From positions 2,604,001-2,668,000 of the forward strand of contig OZ244807.1 of assembly GCA_965220185.1 (NCBI GenBank): a stretch of DNA of 64,000 bases, read 5' to 3'. Both the position numbers and the translations under genes were made by a program. The DNA comes from Azotimanducus sp965220185. Its GTDB lineage: Bacteria > Pseudomonadota > Gammaproteobacteria > Pseudomonadales > Azotimanducaceae. This document shows positions 34,990 to 45,500 of the stretch, piece after piece (within the stretch, counting starts at the first letter, position 1; each line of letters begins with the position of its first letter). Under the pieces are notes generated by a model. That model was not told where the DNA came from, made no database searches, and saw only the letters and a list, made by a program, of their open reading frames with translations.

Positions 34990-36729
34990 TCATTGATTTG
35001 GATTGGAAGCCAAATCTCGCAAGGCTTGCGCACGCGCCGCTGCAAACTCATCCGCCGGATGCCAGGACGGCATCTCATCGGCTTGCGCGATGAGATAGGT
35101 GGTCAAAAGCGCGAAGCGCGCGTCCGCCACCATACCATCAAACACCCAGTCGTCTGTGAGTTCATCGCTTGGCTGATGATAGTGCTGCTCGGTCCATTCG
35201 CGGATACGATCTCGACCCCATCCTTGCGGCTTGCCGATGATCTGGACACCGCCGTCAAGATACATACCTGGCACGCCGATCTTCGCGAAACTGAATTGGT
35301 CGGAACGGTAGTAGTAGCCGCGATCGGGGAACTGGTCGCCGTGCAGCCTGCGCCCTGTGTACTCGGCGACCGTCTCCGCTACGGCATCGAGCGAGGATTT
35401 GCCGAGCCCGATAAAGATCATGTCGCTCGCTTCGCCCCAGATGTTGGCGCCGTCTAGATTGACGTTGGCAGCGATTCGCCCCGCATGAAAGGTCGGATGC
35501 TTGGCATAGTATTCTGAGCCCAACAGCCCTTGCTCTTCAGCGCCAACAAGCGCAAATACAATCGAGCGCCGCGGCGGCTCTGGCAAGGCTTTCATCGCCT
35601 TGGCAATCGCCAAGATTTGCGCCACGCCGGTCGCGTTGTCGAGTGCGCCGTTGTATATGACATCTTCATCGGCGCTCGAAGCCTCGCCCTGCCCGAGATG
35701 ATCGTGATGCGCGGTGAGGATGACGGCTTGCTCGCTGAGCACCGGGTCGCAGCCTTCAATGACCCCAAGCACGTTGGCAGTTTCGGTTCGATCAAGCTGC
35801 GCAGTTAAACGCAAGCTCGAGCTCGCACCGAGCGGAACGGGCACAAAATCGCGCGAGCGCGCCGACTCGGTCAAGTCGTCAAGCGCATGGCCTGCGGAGG
35901 CGAGCAGGCGCTCCGCCGCATCTTCCGTCATCCAAGCCGACGCTTGCAGTCGCGGCTCGCCTTCTGCAGGCAACTCAAATTGCGGCCCTGACCATGATGT
36001 CGCAACCACCTGCCAAGGATAGCCAGCCGACGGTGTGGTGTGGATGATGATGGCCGCGGCCGCCCCGAGCTTGGTGGCAATCTCGTACTTGTATATCCAT
36101 CGACCATAATAGAGACGCCGCTCGCCTGCAAAGAGGTCGGCATCCCAGTCAGGATCGTTGTTGAGCATGACCAGCACCTTGCCACGCATATCCATGCCTT
36201 TGTAATCGTCCCAGTCATATTCGGGTGCTTGAATGCCATAGCCGACGAACACCATCTCGGCGTCTTGGAATGCCGCGGTTTTGGCCTGATTGCCCGCATT
36301 AACAACGAACTCGCTGACAGGTTCGGCGGTAAAGCCGGTTGAAAACGACCAGTCGCCGTCAATCGCGCTCGTCACACCAACAAGGTCGAACGACTGCTGG
36401 TAGCCTTCGCCCGTCCCGGGCGCAACGCCTATCGAGGCGAATTCATCAGCGAGCCATTGCCGCGCCTTGATATCACCAGCGCTGCCCGGGCCGCGCCCTT
36501 CATAGGCATCGCTTGAGATCTCGGCGACAACTGCTCTCAGGTATTCGGCTGTCACCTGAGAAGACATGCTGTCCGCGTGTGCGAGCGCCCCACTCGCTTC
36601 GCGTGGGCCACAGGGCTGTGCCTCGCGCTGCTCGAACTCCGCCAGTGCGTCGCGGTTGATCGGCGCGAAGACGACAACAAGCGCGAGCGCACCAGCGAAC
36701 AACATAGATATCCGTAATCCGTAATTCAT
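34990..36729 (-). CDS. exported M28-family metallopeptidase with PA domain
   Basis: A 579-residue protein with an N-terminal hydrophobic export signal (SMLFAGALALVVVFAPI). A PA-type insert (MVFVGYGIQAPEYDWDDYKG) lies near residues 159-178. The M28 zinc site is spread over ILTAHHDHLG near 339, YNGALDNATGVAQIL near 360, LVGAEEQGLLGSEYY near 390 and NVNLDGANIW near 414. The last His ligand is probably in WTEQHYHQPSDEL. Predicted to be a zinc aminopeptidase or carboxypeptidase in the periplasm. It starts 9 nt after the dihydroorotase stop, so the two may share a transcript. Confidence 0.88.
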   Translation of the reverse strand: MNYGLRISMLFAGALALVVVFAPINRDALAEFEQREAQPCGPREASGALAHADSMSSQVTAEYLRAVVAEISSDAYEGRGPGSAGDIKARQWLADEFASIGVAPGTGEGYQQSFDLVGVTSAIDGDWSFSTGFTAEPVSEFVVNAGNQAKTAAFQDAEMVFVGYGIQAPEYDWDDYKGMDMRGKVLVMLNNDPDWDADLFAGERRLYYGRWIYKYEIATKLGAAAAIIIHTTPSAGYPWQVVATSWSGPQFELPAEGEPRLQASAWMTEDAAERLLASAGHALDDLTESARSRDFVPVPLGASSSLRLTAQLDRTETANVLGVIEGCDPVLSEQAVILTAHHDHLGQGEASSADEDVIYNGALDNATGVAQILAIAKAMKALPEPPRRSIVFALVGAEEQGLLGSEYYAKHPTFHAGRIAANVNLDGANIWGEASDMIFIGLGKSSLDAVAETVAEYTGRRLHGDQFPDRGYYYRSDQFSFAKIGVPGMYLDGGVQIIGKPQGWGRDRIREWTEQHYHQPSDELTDDWVFDGMVADARFALLTTYLIAQADEMPSWHPADEFAAARAQALRDLASNPNQ

Positions 36730-36738
36730 AAACCCCTC

Positions 36739-38076
36739 CTACAATGGCTCGAATTCAAGTTGCGCGCCGAGGCTTCGGCGAGCGAGCCCGTCACCGTCGT
36801 AAGCGACTTCTCCATTGACCCAGGTGCCTTGCACCGAAGAGCGAAATGAGCTGCCAGCGAATGGCGTCCAACCGCAGCGCGCATAGACGGGCGATTTATC
36901 GACATCTGTTCCAATCCGCGTGGACACCCGCACAAGATCAGCGAAGTAGCCCTCGCGCAGAAAGCCGCGTTCGCGCACGCCGAAGCGAATCGCTGGCGCA
37001 TGGCACATTTTCATCACGAGCTTCGGCAGATCAAGTCGGCCAGCACTGACCAGTTCCATGCCAATGAGGAGGTTGTGCTGCGCGAGCGGCAAACCCGCCA
37101 GCGTTTCAGTGTAGCCGCCCTGCTTTTCTTCCCAGGTGTGCGGCGCATGGTCGGTGGCAATGATGTCAATGCGATCTTCCGCGAGGGCATTGATCAGCGC
37201 TTCTTGATCCTCAACGCGCTTGATCGAAGGATTGCACTTGATGAGCGAGCCTTTGGATTCATACCAGGACTCGTTGAAAAAGAGATGGTGGCCACAGACT
37301 TCCACCGTGATTTGCTTCTTCTCGATTGGTCCGGGCTCGAAAAGCTCAAGTTCTCGCTCCGTCGTCAAGTGCAGCACATGCAGCCGCGAGCCGTGCTTTT
37401 TGGCGAGTCCGACGGCAAGCGAAGAGGATTTGTAGCATGACTCGGCGGAACGAATGCGCACATGTTCGGCAAAAGGGATGTCCTTGCCGAACTTCTCAAG
37501 CGCTGCCGCCTCGGCTGCCTGAATCATCGGCGTGTCCTCGCAATGGGTGGTGATGATGAGCGGCGTGCCAGCGAAGATGCCTTCGAGCGTAGCCGGGTCG
37601 TTGACCAGCATGTTGCCGGTCGATGCGCCCATGAATACCTTCACGCCACAAACAAGCGTGTTGTCCACGCGCTTGATGGCCTCAAGGTTATCGTTGGTGG
37701 CGCCAAAATAGAAGGCGTAGTTGGCCATCGAGTCGCGCGCGGCGATGGCGAGCTTGTTGCGCACGGCGTCAAGAGTGATGGTTTGCGGACGAGTGTTCGG
37801 CATCTCCATGTAGCTCGTGATGCCGCCGGCGACAGCCGCCCGCGATTCAGTCGCGATGCAGCCTTTGTGCGTGAGCCCGGGCTCGCGGAAGTGTACTTGA
37901 TCGTCAATGACGCCCGGCAGCAGAAGATCGCCCGCGAAGTCCACTTCTTTGGCGGCGCTCGGCACGACAAAGCCAGAACCAATGGCAGCGATGCGCGAGC
38001 CTTCGACCATGAGATCACCTTCGGTGATGTAGCCCTCATTGACAATGCGGGCGTTTTTGATGCAGAAGCTAGGCAT
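36739..38076 (-). CDS. pyrC: dihydroorotase (class I)
   Basis: A 445-residue amidohydrolase of the long (class I) dihydroorotase type. The N-terminal metal motif is LPGVIDDQVHFREPGLTHKG near residues 53-72. The carboxylated-lysine region lies near VCGVKVFMGASTGNM around 142-156. Later metal His residues are at LIITTHCEDTP and LHVLHLTTE, and the catalytic Asp is in IIATDHAPHTWEEK near 306. It closes carbamoyl-aspartate to dihydroorotate in pyrimidine synthesis. A related hydantoinase or allantoinase cannot be excluded, but DDQVHFREPG favours dihydroorotase. Confidence 0.85.
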   Translation of the reverse strand: MPSFCIKNARIVNEGYITEGDLMVEGSRIAAIGSGFVVPSAAKEVDFAGDLLLPGVIDDQVHFREPGLTHKGCIATESRAAVAGGITSYMEMPNTRPQTITLDAVRNKLAIAARDSMANYAFYFGATNDNLEAIKRVDNTLVCGVKVFMGASTGNMLVNDPATLEGIFAGTPLIITTHCEDTPMIQAAEAAALEKFGKDIPFAEHVRIRSAESCYKSSSLAVGLAKKHGSRLHVLHLTTERELELFEPGPIEKKQITVEVCGHHLFFNESWYESKGSLIKCNPSIKRVEDQEALINALAEDRIDIIATDHAPHTWEEKQGGYTETLAGLPLAQHNLLIGMELVSAGRLDLPKLVMKMCHAPAIRFGVRERGFLREGYFADLVRVSTRIGTDVDKSPVYARCGWTPFAGSSFRSSVQGTWVNGEVAYDGDGLARRSLGAQLEFEPL

Positions 38077-38320
38077 GGGATGAAGAATCTGGAGGATAGG
38101 GTTGAGGATAGCCGAAAAGGCTAGGCGGTGGAGCGACCAGCAGGCCGCGCATCTCGTCTATTGTCTCTACCTGACGATAGGCTGATATCCACGATCATCC
38201 TTGCAATGGTCGCGCTCTTCATCCCCCCTTTTACCCTCATGTAGCGTTGGACAACTCCGACTTGAACTTGGAGTTGAGATGTCTCAGAATGCCTCAAGCC
38301 ATTGCATTTGGAGAATTTTA

Positions 38321-38947
38321 ATGAAGGCAAAATTTTTCCCTGCGATATTTGCCGCCTTCACGCTGGCAAGCGGGCTAGCCGCAGCTTGTGGAACGGAAGA
38401 TCAGGGTGCGCCTCATCCCAATGGGGGCGGATGGGTTGCCAGCACAGCACAGGTTGACAGTGATGTCTACGTTGGTCCCAGAGCATCTGTTTGCGGTAAT
38501 GCCAAAGTATCCGGCCTTGCCACCACGGTATCCGACCATGCCCAAGTATTCGGCAATGCGGTTGTCCGCGGAGGCAGCAATATTCTGGATGATGCTCAAG
38601 TTTATGGCAACGCCAAGGTCATTGATTCGCTGGTTTTGGGGGAAGTTTACGGAAATGCAAGAGTCCTGGATGATGCGCAGGTCTCCGGCAGGGCAAAGGT
38701 TTACGGGAATGCCAAGGTTGCGGGAATAAATACTTATGTTTCTGAATACGCTGAAGTTTTTGGAGATGCGGTTGTGCGTGGTTCAGTCATCAGGGCATAC
38801 GGAAAGGTCAACTGCGGGCGCTGGATCGGAGTCAAAGTCTTTGACGATCAAACCAAACTGGCAAGTGCGGAAAGAATGGCCAAGAAACATGGAAGAATAA
38901 TGGCCCGGACACAAACGGCAGTGCCGAAAACATCGGCGATGAACTGA
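38321..38947 (+). CDS. exported left-handed beta-helix (hexapeptide-repeat) protein
   Basis: A 208-residue protein from ATG 38321 with GGAG at 38310-38313. A signal peptide (KFFPAIFAAFTLASGLAAA) ends before CGTEDQ, so the first mature residue could be a lipidated Cys. Repeats of the type AQVYGNAKV, ARVYGNAKV, AEVFGDAVV build a beta-helix of about 8-9 turns (residues 40-170). No acyltransferase catalytic His is evident, so it may be structural. The last 30 residues are basic and probably unstructured. I do not recognise a specific function. Confidence 0.75.
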   Translation: MKAKFFPAIFAAFTLASGLAAACGTEDQGAPHPNGGGWVASTAQVDSDVYVGPRASVCGNAKVSGLATTVSDHAQVFGNAVVRGGSNILDDAQVYGNAKVIDSLVLGEVYGNARVLDDAQVSGRAKVYGNAKVAGINTYVSEYAEVFGDAVVRGSVIRAYGKVNCGRWIGVKVFDDQTKLASAERMAKKHGRIMARTQTAVPKTSAMN

Positions 38948-39061
38948 GCAACCCGATCGACGACGGCAACACCCAATCGGAATCAAATTAACTGACACAT
39001 AAACGCAATACGGAAGTTACTAAAAGGCATCTCTTAATATTAAGAAGTGCTTTCCTCACTA

Positions 39062-39228
39062 CTAGCAGCCTGCGCCGTAGAAATTCGCGGCTGCAAATCC
39101 GCTCCCACTCGCCCGTTTGAACGCTCGATCTCTTCAAATATAGCCCGATATTATCCTCAATCGACCGTTCAAACGGGCGGCGGGATCGAATTTTCGCTTT
39201 TCTGACTTTCTACGGCGCAGGCTCCTAG
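39062..39228. mobile_element. 167-nt MITE of family B (CTAG-flanked inverted repeats)
   Basis: Ends CTAGCAGCCTGCGCCGTAGA (39062) and, in complement, CTAGGAGCCTGCGCCGTAGA (ending 39228) differ at one base in 22. Inside, GCCCGTTTGAACG (about 39110) and its complement (about 39167) form a second, inner inverted repeat. No gene is inside. It abuts the left end of the IS1380-type element. Solo ends of the same family are at 9065, 29712 and elsewhere. Confidence 0.75.
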
Positions 39229-39230
39229 TG

Positions 39231-40847
39231 CCCTAATTCCCTGATAACGAAAAAGGGGAAAGTGGAAGAAGGCGCACGCTGACAGGCATGGTTTGGCAGA
39301 ATGCCGGTATGTTTTCAGTCACCCGGCAGGTGCGCCCCATGAAACGGATTATAGAGCCAAACCCGGCGAAGGTGGAGACGGAGTTCACGGACGCGATGCT
39401 GACGGGGCGCGGGGGCTGGTCGGTGCTGGCGAGGCTGGCGAAGGAGCCAGGTCTGCTGCGGATGCTGGGCGGTTGCGTGCGTGTGAAGTCGCGTGCGCGG
39501 GGCGCGTCGGACGGTGAGGTGCTGTGGAGCCTGGTGGCGTCGCTGTGTGCGGGGAACGGTTCGCTGTCGGATTTGGACGCGCTGAGGGCGGATGCGGTGG
39601 GGAGGCGGCTGCTGGGGCTGCGGAGGGCGCCGTCCGGGCGGCGCGCCGGGGAGTGGCTGTCGCGCCTTGGGAAGGCGGAGGCGCGCGCGCTGCTGGGGGT
39701 GGCGCGGAAGCTGGCTTCGCGGGTGGCGCCGGAGGTGGTGTCGCACGAGGTGTCGGAGAAGGGGTACGTGCCGGTGTTCGTGGACGGGACGGGCATCGAG
39801 GTGGACGGGGCGCTGTTCGAGGGGGCTGGGAAGCTGTGCGACGGCCGCCGCGGGCACTGGCTGCACGGGGTGTTCGTCGGCGGGCTGTGGGCGGGCGGCC
39901 GCCTGCGGCGGGGCGGGGTGGACGTGGCGGGCGGCTGGCGCGGGCAGCTGGAGCATGACGTGGCGCCGCTGCTGCCGGAAGGGGCGCCGGTGTGGCTGCG
40001 GGCGGACAACGCGCACTACCGGGGGAAGCTGGTGGCGTTCTGCCGGGAGCGGGGATGGGACTACTCGATCAGCCTGACGGACGACCGCAGGCGCCAGCCG
40101 GTGCCCGACGCGCTGGAGGGGCTGCCGGAGTCGGCGTGGGAGGACATCGGGATGGGGAAGCAGGCGACGTTCTCGCCGCACCGTCCGCAGGGGTGGGATG
40201 AGCAGTGGCGCGTGGTGGCGCGCAGGCTGGTGGAAGGGAAGCGGAAGGTGCTGATCCCTGCGCGCGCGGTGATCCTGGTGTCGCGGAGCGACCTGCCGCT
40301 GAAGGAGCTGGTGCGGCGGCACCGGGGGAAGCAGGGGCAGGAGAACGCCTTCAAGGGGCCGCTCGTGGAGCTGGGGCTGCACCACCCGCCGTGCCGGGGG
40401 CGCCGCGCGAACCAGGCGTTCCACACGTGCGGGCAGCTAGCTGGCGCAGCTGCTGCTGGTGGCGATGCAGTACGGGCAGCTGCCGGCGAAGGCGGGGCGG
40501 CACGGGCTGCGCCCGCTGATCCGGCACGGGGTGCGGGTGGTGGCGAGGCTGGTGCGCACCGGCAGGCGGTGGGTGCTGCGCTTCGCGAAGAACAACTTCC
40601 GGCTGGACTGGCTGTACTGGTGCGCGGTGCGGCTTGAATGACGCCCCGCGGGGCGCGCCCTGGCGCAACGGGCTGAAAACGCCCGGATCCGGGGCGGGAA
40701 TCCGCGAAAAAGCGCGCCGGGGCCCCGTCCTTGAGCTTAACAAATGGAACAGCGCCTTAAGAAACTCAACTCTGCCGCCTTAACAGGGGATTAAGGCGCA
40801 ACCCGAAGAGGCGAGCACCGTTGATCCTTAACGGGGAATTAAGGTGT
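39231..40847 (+). mobile_element. IS1380-like insertion sequence
   Basis: Contains a G+C-rich transposase gene, very unlike its neighbours. The left end CCCTAATTCCCTGATAACG (39231) resembles the complement of the right end (CCTTAATTCCCCGTTAAGG, finishing near 40847). A similar stretch recurs at about 40780-40800, so the right boundary is uncertain. The high G+C suggests recent arrival from another replicon. The region 40642-40913 outside this holds no gene. Confidence 0.65.
39339..40641 (+). pseudogene. IS1380-type transposase interrupted by a 4-bp AGCT duplication
   Basis: From ATG 39339 (MKRIIEPNPAKVETEF) the DDE transposase reads normally with VFVDGTGIEVDG, RADNAHYRGK and RHRGKQGQENAFKG, up to CGQLA near 40440. 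There AGCTAGCT (40435-40442) replaces a single AGCT. The four extra bases throw the rest into another frame. In the next frame the true ending AQLLLVAMQYGQLPAKAGRH ... AKNNFRLDWLYWCAVRLE runs to 40641. The element is therefore probably inactive. The family call rests on the Y(2)STREN-like RGKQGQEN and the overall order. Confidence 0.75.
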
Positions 40848-40913
40848 AGATGGCGCCGCCTGTAAAGACGATGTCGGCAGACTGTGCACGTTCCGATGTG
40901 TGCCGCTCGCCAC

Positions 40914-40940
40914 CTAGGAGTCTGCGGCGCAGACTCCTAG
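40914..40940. repeat. 27-nt perfect palindrome of the CTAGGAG family
   Basis: A 13-bp arm CTAGGAGTCTGCG, one central G, and the exact complement. It looks like two family-B ends joined head to head with no interior. It lies upstream of the EthD gene at 41053 and could also form a transcription-ending hairpin. Confidence 0.75.
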
Positions 40941-41052
40941 CGAGCGTTGCGAACAGCACAACGACCACAACCACCCAAGCTCTCATTTCTAGCGCTCTCG
41001 CCACTGACCTATCACTATAATCCCTTCCATCCATGAGTTTGAGTTCTCCGCC

Positions 41053-41400
41053 ATGCTCAAGTTGGTCGCGCTCATCACCGCTAAGCCAGATATTTCTCGC
41101 GCTGATTTTATTAGCCACTACGAGACAACACACGCGCCGCTCGTGCAAAGTCTGCTACCTATGATCGCCGAATACAGGCGCAGCTATGTGGACAGGTCCG
41201 CGGTGAGCGGCACCGAGCCGCCTTCACTCGGCTTCGACGTCATGACTGAGCTCTGGTTTGAGGACCAGGACGCGCTCGATGCGTTCTGGACGCGACTTAG
41301 AACGCCTGAAATAATTGAGCAAATTCGCGGCGACGAAACGCACTTTCTTGTCAGCGAGGCTACGCAGCTTTTTCAAGTGGACGAGTATCTGAGCGGCTGA
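41053..41400 (+). CDS. EthD-domain protein
   Basis: A 115-residue dimeric ferredoxin-like fold protein. The EthD signature starts with MLKLVALITAKPDISRADFI and continues SHYETTHAPLV (residues 21-31), followed by a Phe/Trp-rich strand (ELWFEDQDALDAFW). EthD-type proteins accompany or modify ring-oxidising enzymes and some dehalogenases, but many have no known role. No partner oxygenase is beside it. Confidence 0.8.
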   Translation: MLKLVALITAKPDISRADFISHYETTHAPLVQSLLPMIAEYRRSYVDRSAVSGTEPPSLGFDVMTELWFEDQDALDAFWTRLRTPEIIEQIRGDETHFLVSEATQLFQVDEYLSG

Positions 41401-41448
41401 TCCCTTTACACCTTGGAGCCATGTGCGGAGCAATCGCTGTTGAATCGC

Positions 41449-42072
41449 CTATTTAGCCTGCGGTGCTCCCAGAGCTTGCCTATTCAGCGCGACGCCGTAT
41501 ATTTCGCTCGAGTCGGCTCGGGATGCGCGCGGCTTGGCAATCCGCACTTGTGCGAATGATGCCTTGGTCCGAGCACGGAACAACGCGAGAGGATCGCCTT
41601 GAAAGAGCTTCACCACAAGACCGCCTGCCTCGTCAAGCAGGGTGTCCGCGAGATCGCAAGCGAGATCGACAAGCGCTTCGGCGCCAGCCATGTCACGCAC
41701 TGCGATGCCAGACATATCAGGCGCCATGTCAGACACAATCAGGCCATACGGCGCATGACGCATCGACCAGTCTTGAAAGGCCTCCCCGCCAGCTCGGGCA
41801 CGCAGGAAGTCAGCGCCTTCCGGCACTTCCATATCGCGCTGATCGCAAGCGTATACACACGCTTTATTTTCAGCAAGATAGCGCGTCCAGCCGCCCGGTG
41901 CGGCGCCGAGTTCGAGCACTTTACGCTTTGGGCGCACAAGATTGAATTGAGCATCAAGCGATTCGAGTTTGAACCATGCTCTCGAACCAAGGCCGCGTGC
42001 CGCCGCTTGCCGCGAGTAACTATCACCACCGCCGCGAGCACGCCAATGGGAGCGAGAAGCGCGTTGGCTCAT
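41449..42072 (-). CDS. rlmE: 23S rRNA (uridine-2'-O) methyltransferase RlmE (FtsJ/RrmJ)
   Basis: A 207-residue AdoMet methyltransferase with the N-terminal basic segment SYSRQAAARGLGSRAWFKLE and the AdoMet motif VLELGAAPGGWTRYLAE near residues 50-66. The catalytic Lys-Asp-Lys-Glu set is spread over SRAWFKL, VSDMAPDMSG, LVVKLFQG and SSEIYGVA. It methylates U2552 in the ribosomal A loop. It overlaps the greA stop by 4 nt (ATGA), the usual gammaproteobacterial neighbourhood. Confidence 0.95.
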   Translation of the reverse strand: MSQRASRSHWRARGGGDSYSRQAAARGLGSRAWFKLESLDAQFNLVRPKRKVLELGAAPGGWTRYLAENKACVYACDQRDMEVPEGADFLRARAGGEAFQDWSMRHAPYGLIVSDMAPDMSGIAVRDMAGAEALVDLACDLADTLLDEAGGLVVKLFQGDPLALFRARTKASFAQVRIAKPRASRADSSEIYGVALNRQALGAPQAK

Positions 42073-42542
42073 AGATGCTCGACCTTGAGGATCTCGTAGC
42101 TCACGGTGCCGCCGGGCGCGTTGACTTCAACCTCGTCCTCGCAGCGCTTGCCGATCAGCGCCCGGCCGATCGGCGAGGAGAAAGAGATTTTGCCGAGCTT
42201 GATGTCGGCTTCGTCTTCGCCAACAATCTGATAGCGAACGGACTCGCCGCTGTCGAGATTCTCCAAACTGATCGTGACACCAAATACGACTTTTCCGGAC
42301 TCGCGGATGCGCGTGATGTCAATAACTTGCGCATCGGCGAGCTTGCCTTCGATCTCTTGAATGCGCCCCTCATTGAAGCCGTGCTGCTCGCGCACCGCAT
42401 GATATTCGGCATTCTCGCGCAAATCCCCGTGTGCACGCGCCTTGGCGAGGTCTTCAATGATTTTTGGCCGCAGCTCGAATTTCAGTCTTTGCAATTCTTC
42501 GCGAAGCGCGCGTTCGCCCGCAACCGTCATAGGCGTGCTCAT
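42069..42542 (-). CDS. greA: transcription elongation factor GreA
   Basis: A 157-residue protein, the normal GreA length, starting at ATG 42542 (MSTPMTVAGERALREELQRL). The N-terminal coiled coil includes GDLRENAEYHAVREQ (residues 42-56), whose acidic loop enters the polymerase secondary channel to stimulate cleavage of backtracked RNA. The C-terminal FKBP-like domain ends in GTVSYEILKVEHL. Its ATG overlaps the carB stop by 4 nt. Confidence 0.96.
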   Translation of the reverse strand: MSTPMTVAGERALREELQRLKFELRPKIIEDLAKARAHGDLRENAEYHAVREQHGFNEGRIQEIEGKLADAQVIDITRIRESGKVVFGVTISLENLDSGESVRYQIVGEDEADIKLGKISFSSPIGRALIGKRCEDEVEVNAPGGTVSYEILKVEHL

Positions 42543-45500
42543 GTGTTCAAGTCCTGAATGCGTCTCACTGATGGTTTGCCCGGATGGGCATGAAGATGAG
42601 CGATCGCCTCGCAGAAAGCCTGCCCGCCAGCAAGCGTTGTTGTATAGCACACTCTTCGCTCAACTGCGAGTCGGCGAATCACAGCGGAATCTGCGATTGC
42701 CGCGCGGCCTTCAGTTGTGTTGACAATCAGGTCAACCGGGTTGTTCTTGATGAGGTCGGAAATATCCGGCCTGCCTTCGGTGACTTTGTTGACGACTTCA
42801 ACGTCAATGCCAGCTGCGTCAATGACACGCGCCGTGCCGCGCGTCGCGACGAGCGAAAACCCAAGGGTTGTGAGCGCCTGCGCCACTTGGACAACGCCTT
42901 GCTTGTCTGATTCAGCAACGCTGATAAACGCACGTCCAGACAGCGGCAGTCGCTCGCCTGCCGCCAGCGTTGCTTTAGCGAAGGCTTCGGCGAAGGTATC
43001 GCCGACGCCCATGACTTCACCTGTTGACTTCATTTCTGGCGAGAGAATGGGATCGACACCGGGGAACTTGTGAAACGGGAACACTGCTTCCTTGACGCTA
43101 ATGTGCGCATGCCGCACTTCCTCAGTGAGCCCTTGCGCCTTCAGGCTCGTGCCAACCATGCAACGCGCGGCAATTTTGGCGAGCGACACGCCGATGCTCT
43201 TTGAGACGAACGGCACCGTGCGCGAGGCGCGCGGGTTGACTTCCAAGATGAACACCTCTTCGCCCTGCACGGCGAACTGAACGTTCATCAGTCCCACTAC
43301 GCCGAGTTCAAAGGCCATGGCGCGAGTCTGACTGCGAAGCGCATCCTGAACTGTCTCGGAGAGACTCACCGGCGGCAGCACACACGAAGAATCGCCCGAG
43401 TGAATGCCCGCTTGCTCAATATGCTGCATGATACCGCCGACCACGCAATCGACGCCATCGCAGACCGCATCGACATCGACTTCCACCGCCTTGGCGAGAA
43501 ACTTATCAAGCAGCACCGGAGAATCTTCCGACGCCACGACAGCGTGCGCGAGATAATCCTTCAAATCCTCGTCCGAGTGTACGAGTTCCATGGCCCTGCC
43601 ACCGAGCACGTAGGAAGGCCGCACAACCAACGGATAGCCAATCGTCTTCGCCGCTTCAAGGCCTTCGGCAACCGAGGTCACTGTCGCGTTGGGCGGCTGG
43701 CGCAGTCCCAAGGCGTTGATCATGGCTTGAAAGCGCTGCCGGTCCTCGGCACGGTCAATGGCATCCGCGGACGTACCGAGAATAGTGATGCCCGCCTCGG
43801 CGAGCGCACTCACGAGCTTAAGCGGTGTCTGGCCACCGAACTGAACGATCAACCCCTCCGGTTGTTCGAGATTGACGATCGCAATGACATCTTCCAAGGT
43901 CACTGGCTCGAAGTAGAGCCGGTCGGACACATCGTAGTCGGTCGAGACTGTCTCGGGATTGCAGTTGACCATGATGGTCTCGAAGCCGTCTTCGCGCATG
44001 GCAAGCGCCGCATGCACGCAGCAATAGTCAAACTCAATGCCTTGACCGATGCGATTCGGGCCGCCGCCGAGCACCATGATCTTGCGCTTCGAAGTCGGCT
44101 TGGATTCGCACGCGCGCTCGTAGGTCGAATACATGTAGGCCGTTTGCGATGGGAACTCGGCCGCGCAGGTGTCGACGCGCTTGTAGACAGGCGTCAGGCC
44201 AAGTGATTCGCGATGTGCTCGCACTTCGCCTTCGCTTGACCCAAGCAGCGCAGCGATACGCGCATCGGAAAATCCTTGACGCTTGATCTGGCGCAATTTC
44301 TCAAAGTTAATTTTTGACAGCGAAGTATTGCCAAGATCAGCCTCGGTGTCCATCAAGTCTTGAATCTCGGCGAGGAACCACGGGTCGATGCCCGTGTGCT
44401 CATGCAGATCTTCCAAGCTCACCCTTCGCCGCATGGCTTCTGCAAGGTAGCGAATCCGATGCGGGCCTGGCTCGCGCAGCTCGCGCACGAGTGCGCGTGT
44501 GCCATCCGGTCCGTCAAGCCCAGCGACAGAATCAAAGCCATCAATGCCGGTTTCAAGTCCGCGCAGCACTTTCTGCATGGCCTCCTGAAACGTGCGGCCA
44601 ATGGCCATGGCTTCGCCGACCGACTTCATCTGTGTGGTCAGCCGGTCATGCGCTGCAGGGAATTTCTCAAAAGTAAAACGCGGCACCTTGACCACGACAT
44701 AGTCGATCGATGGCTCGAAGGACACCGGCGTAACGCCGGTAATGTCGTTTTGCAGCTCATCGAGTGTGTACCCCACCGCAAGCCGCGCCGCCACCTTGGC
44801 GATCGGAAAGCCGGTCGCCTTCGACGCCAAGGCCGATGACCTTGACACCCTCGGGTTCATTTCGATCACCACCAGCCGGCCGTCCTTCGGGTTGATCGCG
44901 AACTGCACGTTCGAGCCGCCGGTTTCGACGCCGATTTCGCGCAGCACATCGATCGAGGCGTTGCGCATGATCTGATATTCCTTGTCCGTGAGTGTCTGCG
45001 TCGGCGCAACGGTGATGCTATCGCCGGTATGCACACCCATTGCATCGAGGTTCTCAATCGCGCAGACGATGATGCAATTGTCAAGTCGGTCTCGCACCAC
45101 CTCCATCTCAAACTCCTTCCAGCCGAGCAGCGATTCGTCGATCAGCAGCTCGTTGGTTGGCGACTGCGCAAGGCCGCGTGCGCACAGGTTCTTGAACTCA
45201 TCCAAGTTGTAGGCGATGCCGCCGCCGCTGCCGCCGAGCGTAAACGACGGCCGGATGATGCACGGAAAGCCCAATGCACCTTGCACCTGCAAGGCTTCCT
45301 CAAGGCTGTGCGCAATACCAGCGCGCGGCGTTTCGAGATTGATATTGCGCATGGCCTCGATGAAGCGCTCGCGGTCTTCAGCCTTGTCAATGGCATCGCG
45401 GCTCGCGCCGATGAGCTCAACATCAAAGGCTTCGAGCACGCCTTCGCGCACGAGGTCGAGAGTGGTATTCAGCGCCGTCTGACCGCCCATCGTCGGCAGC

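Noticed and set aside
39315..40424. Long open frame antisense to the IS1380 transposase
   Set aside because: Its composition is the mirror of the G+C-rich transposase and it shows low-complexity Pro/Arg/His sequence; the sense strand has the family motifs.
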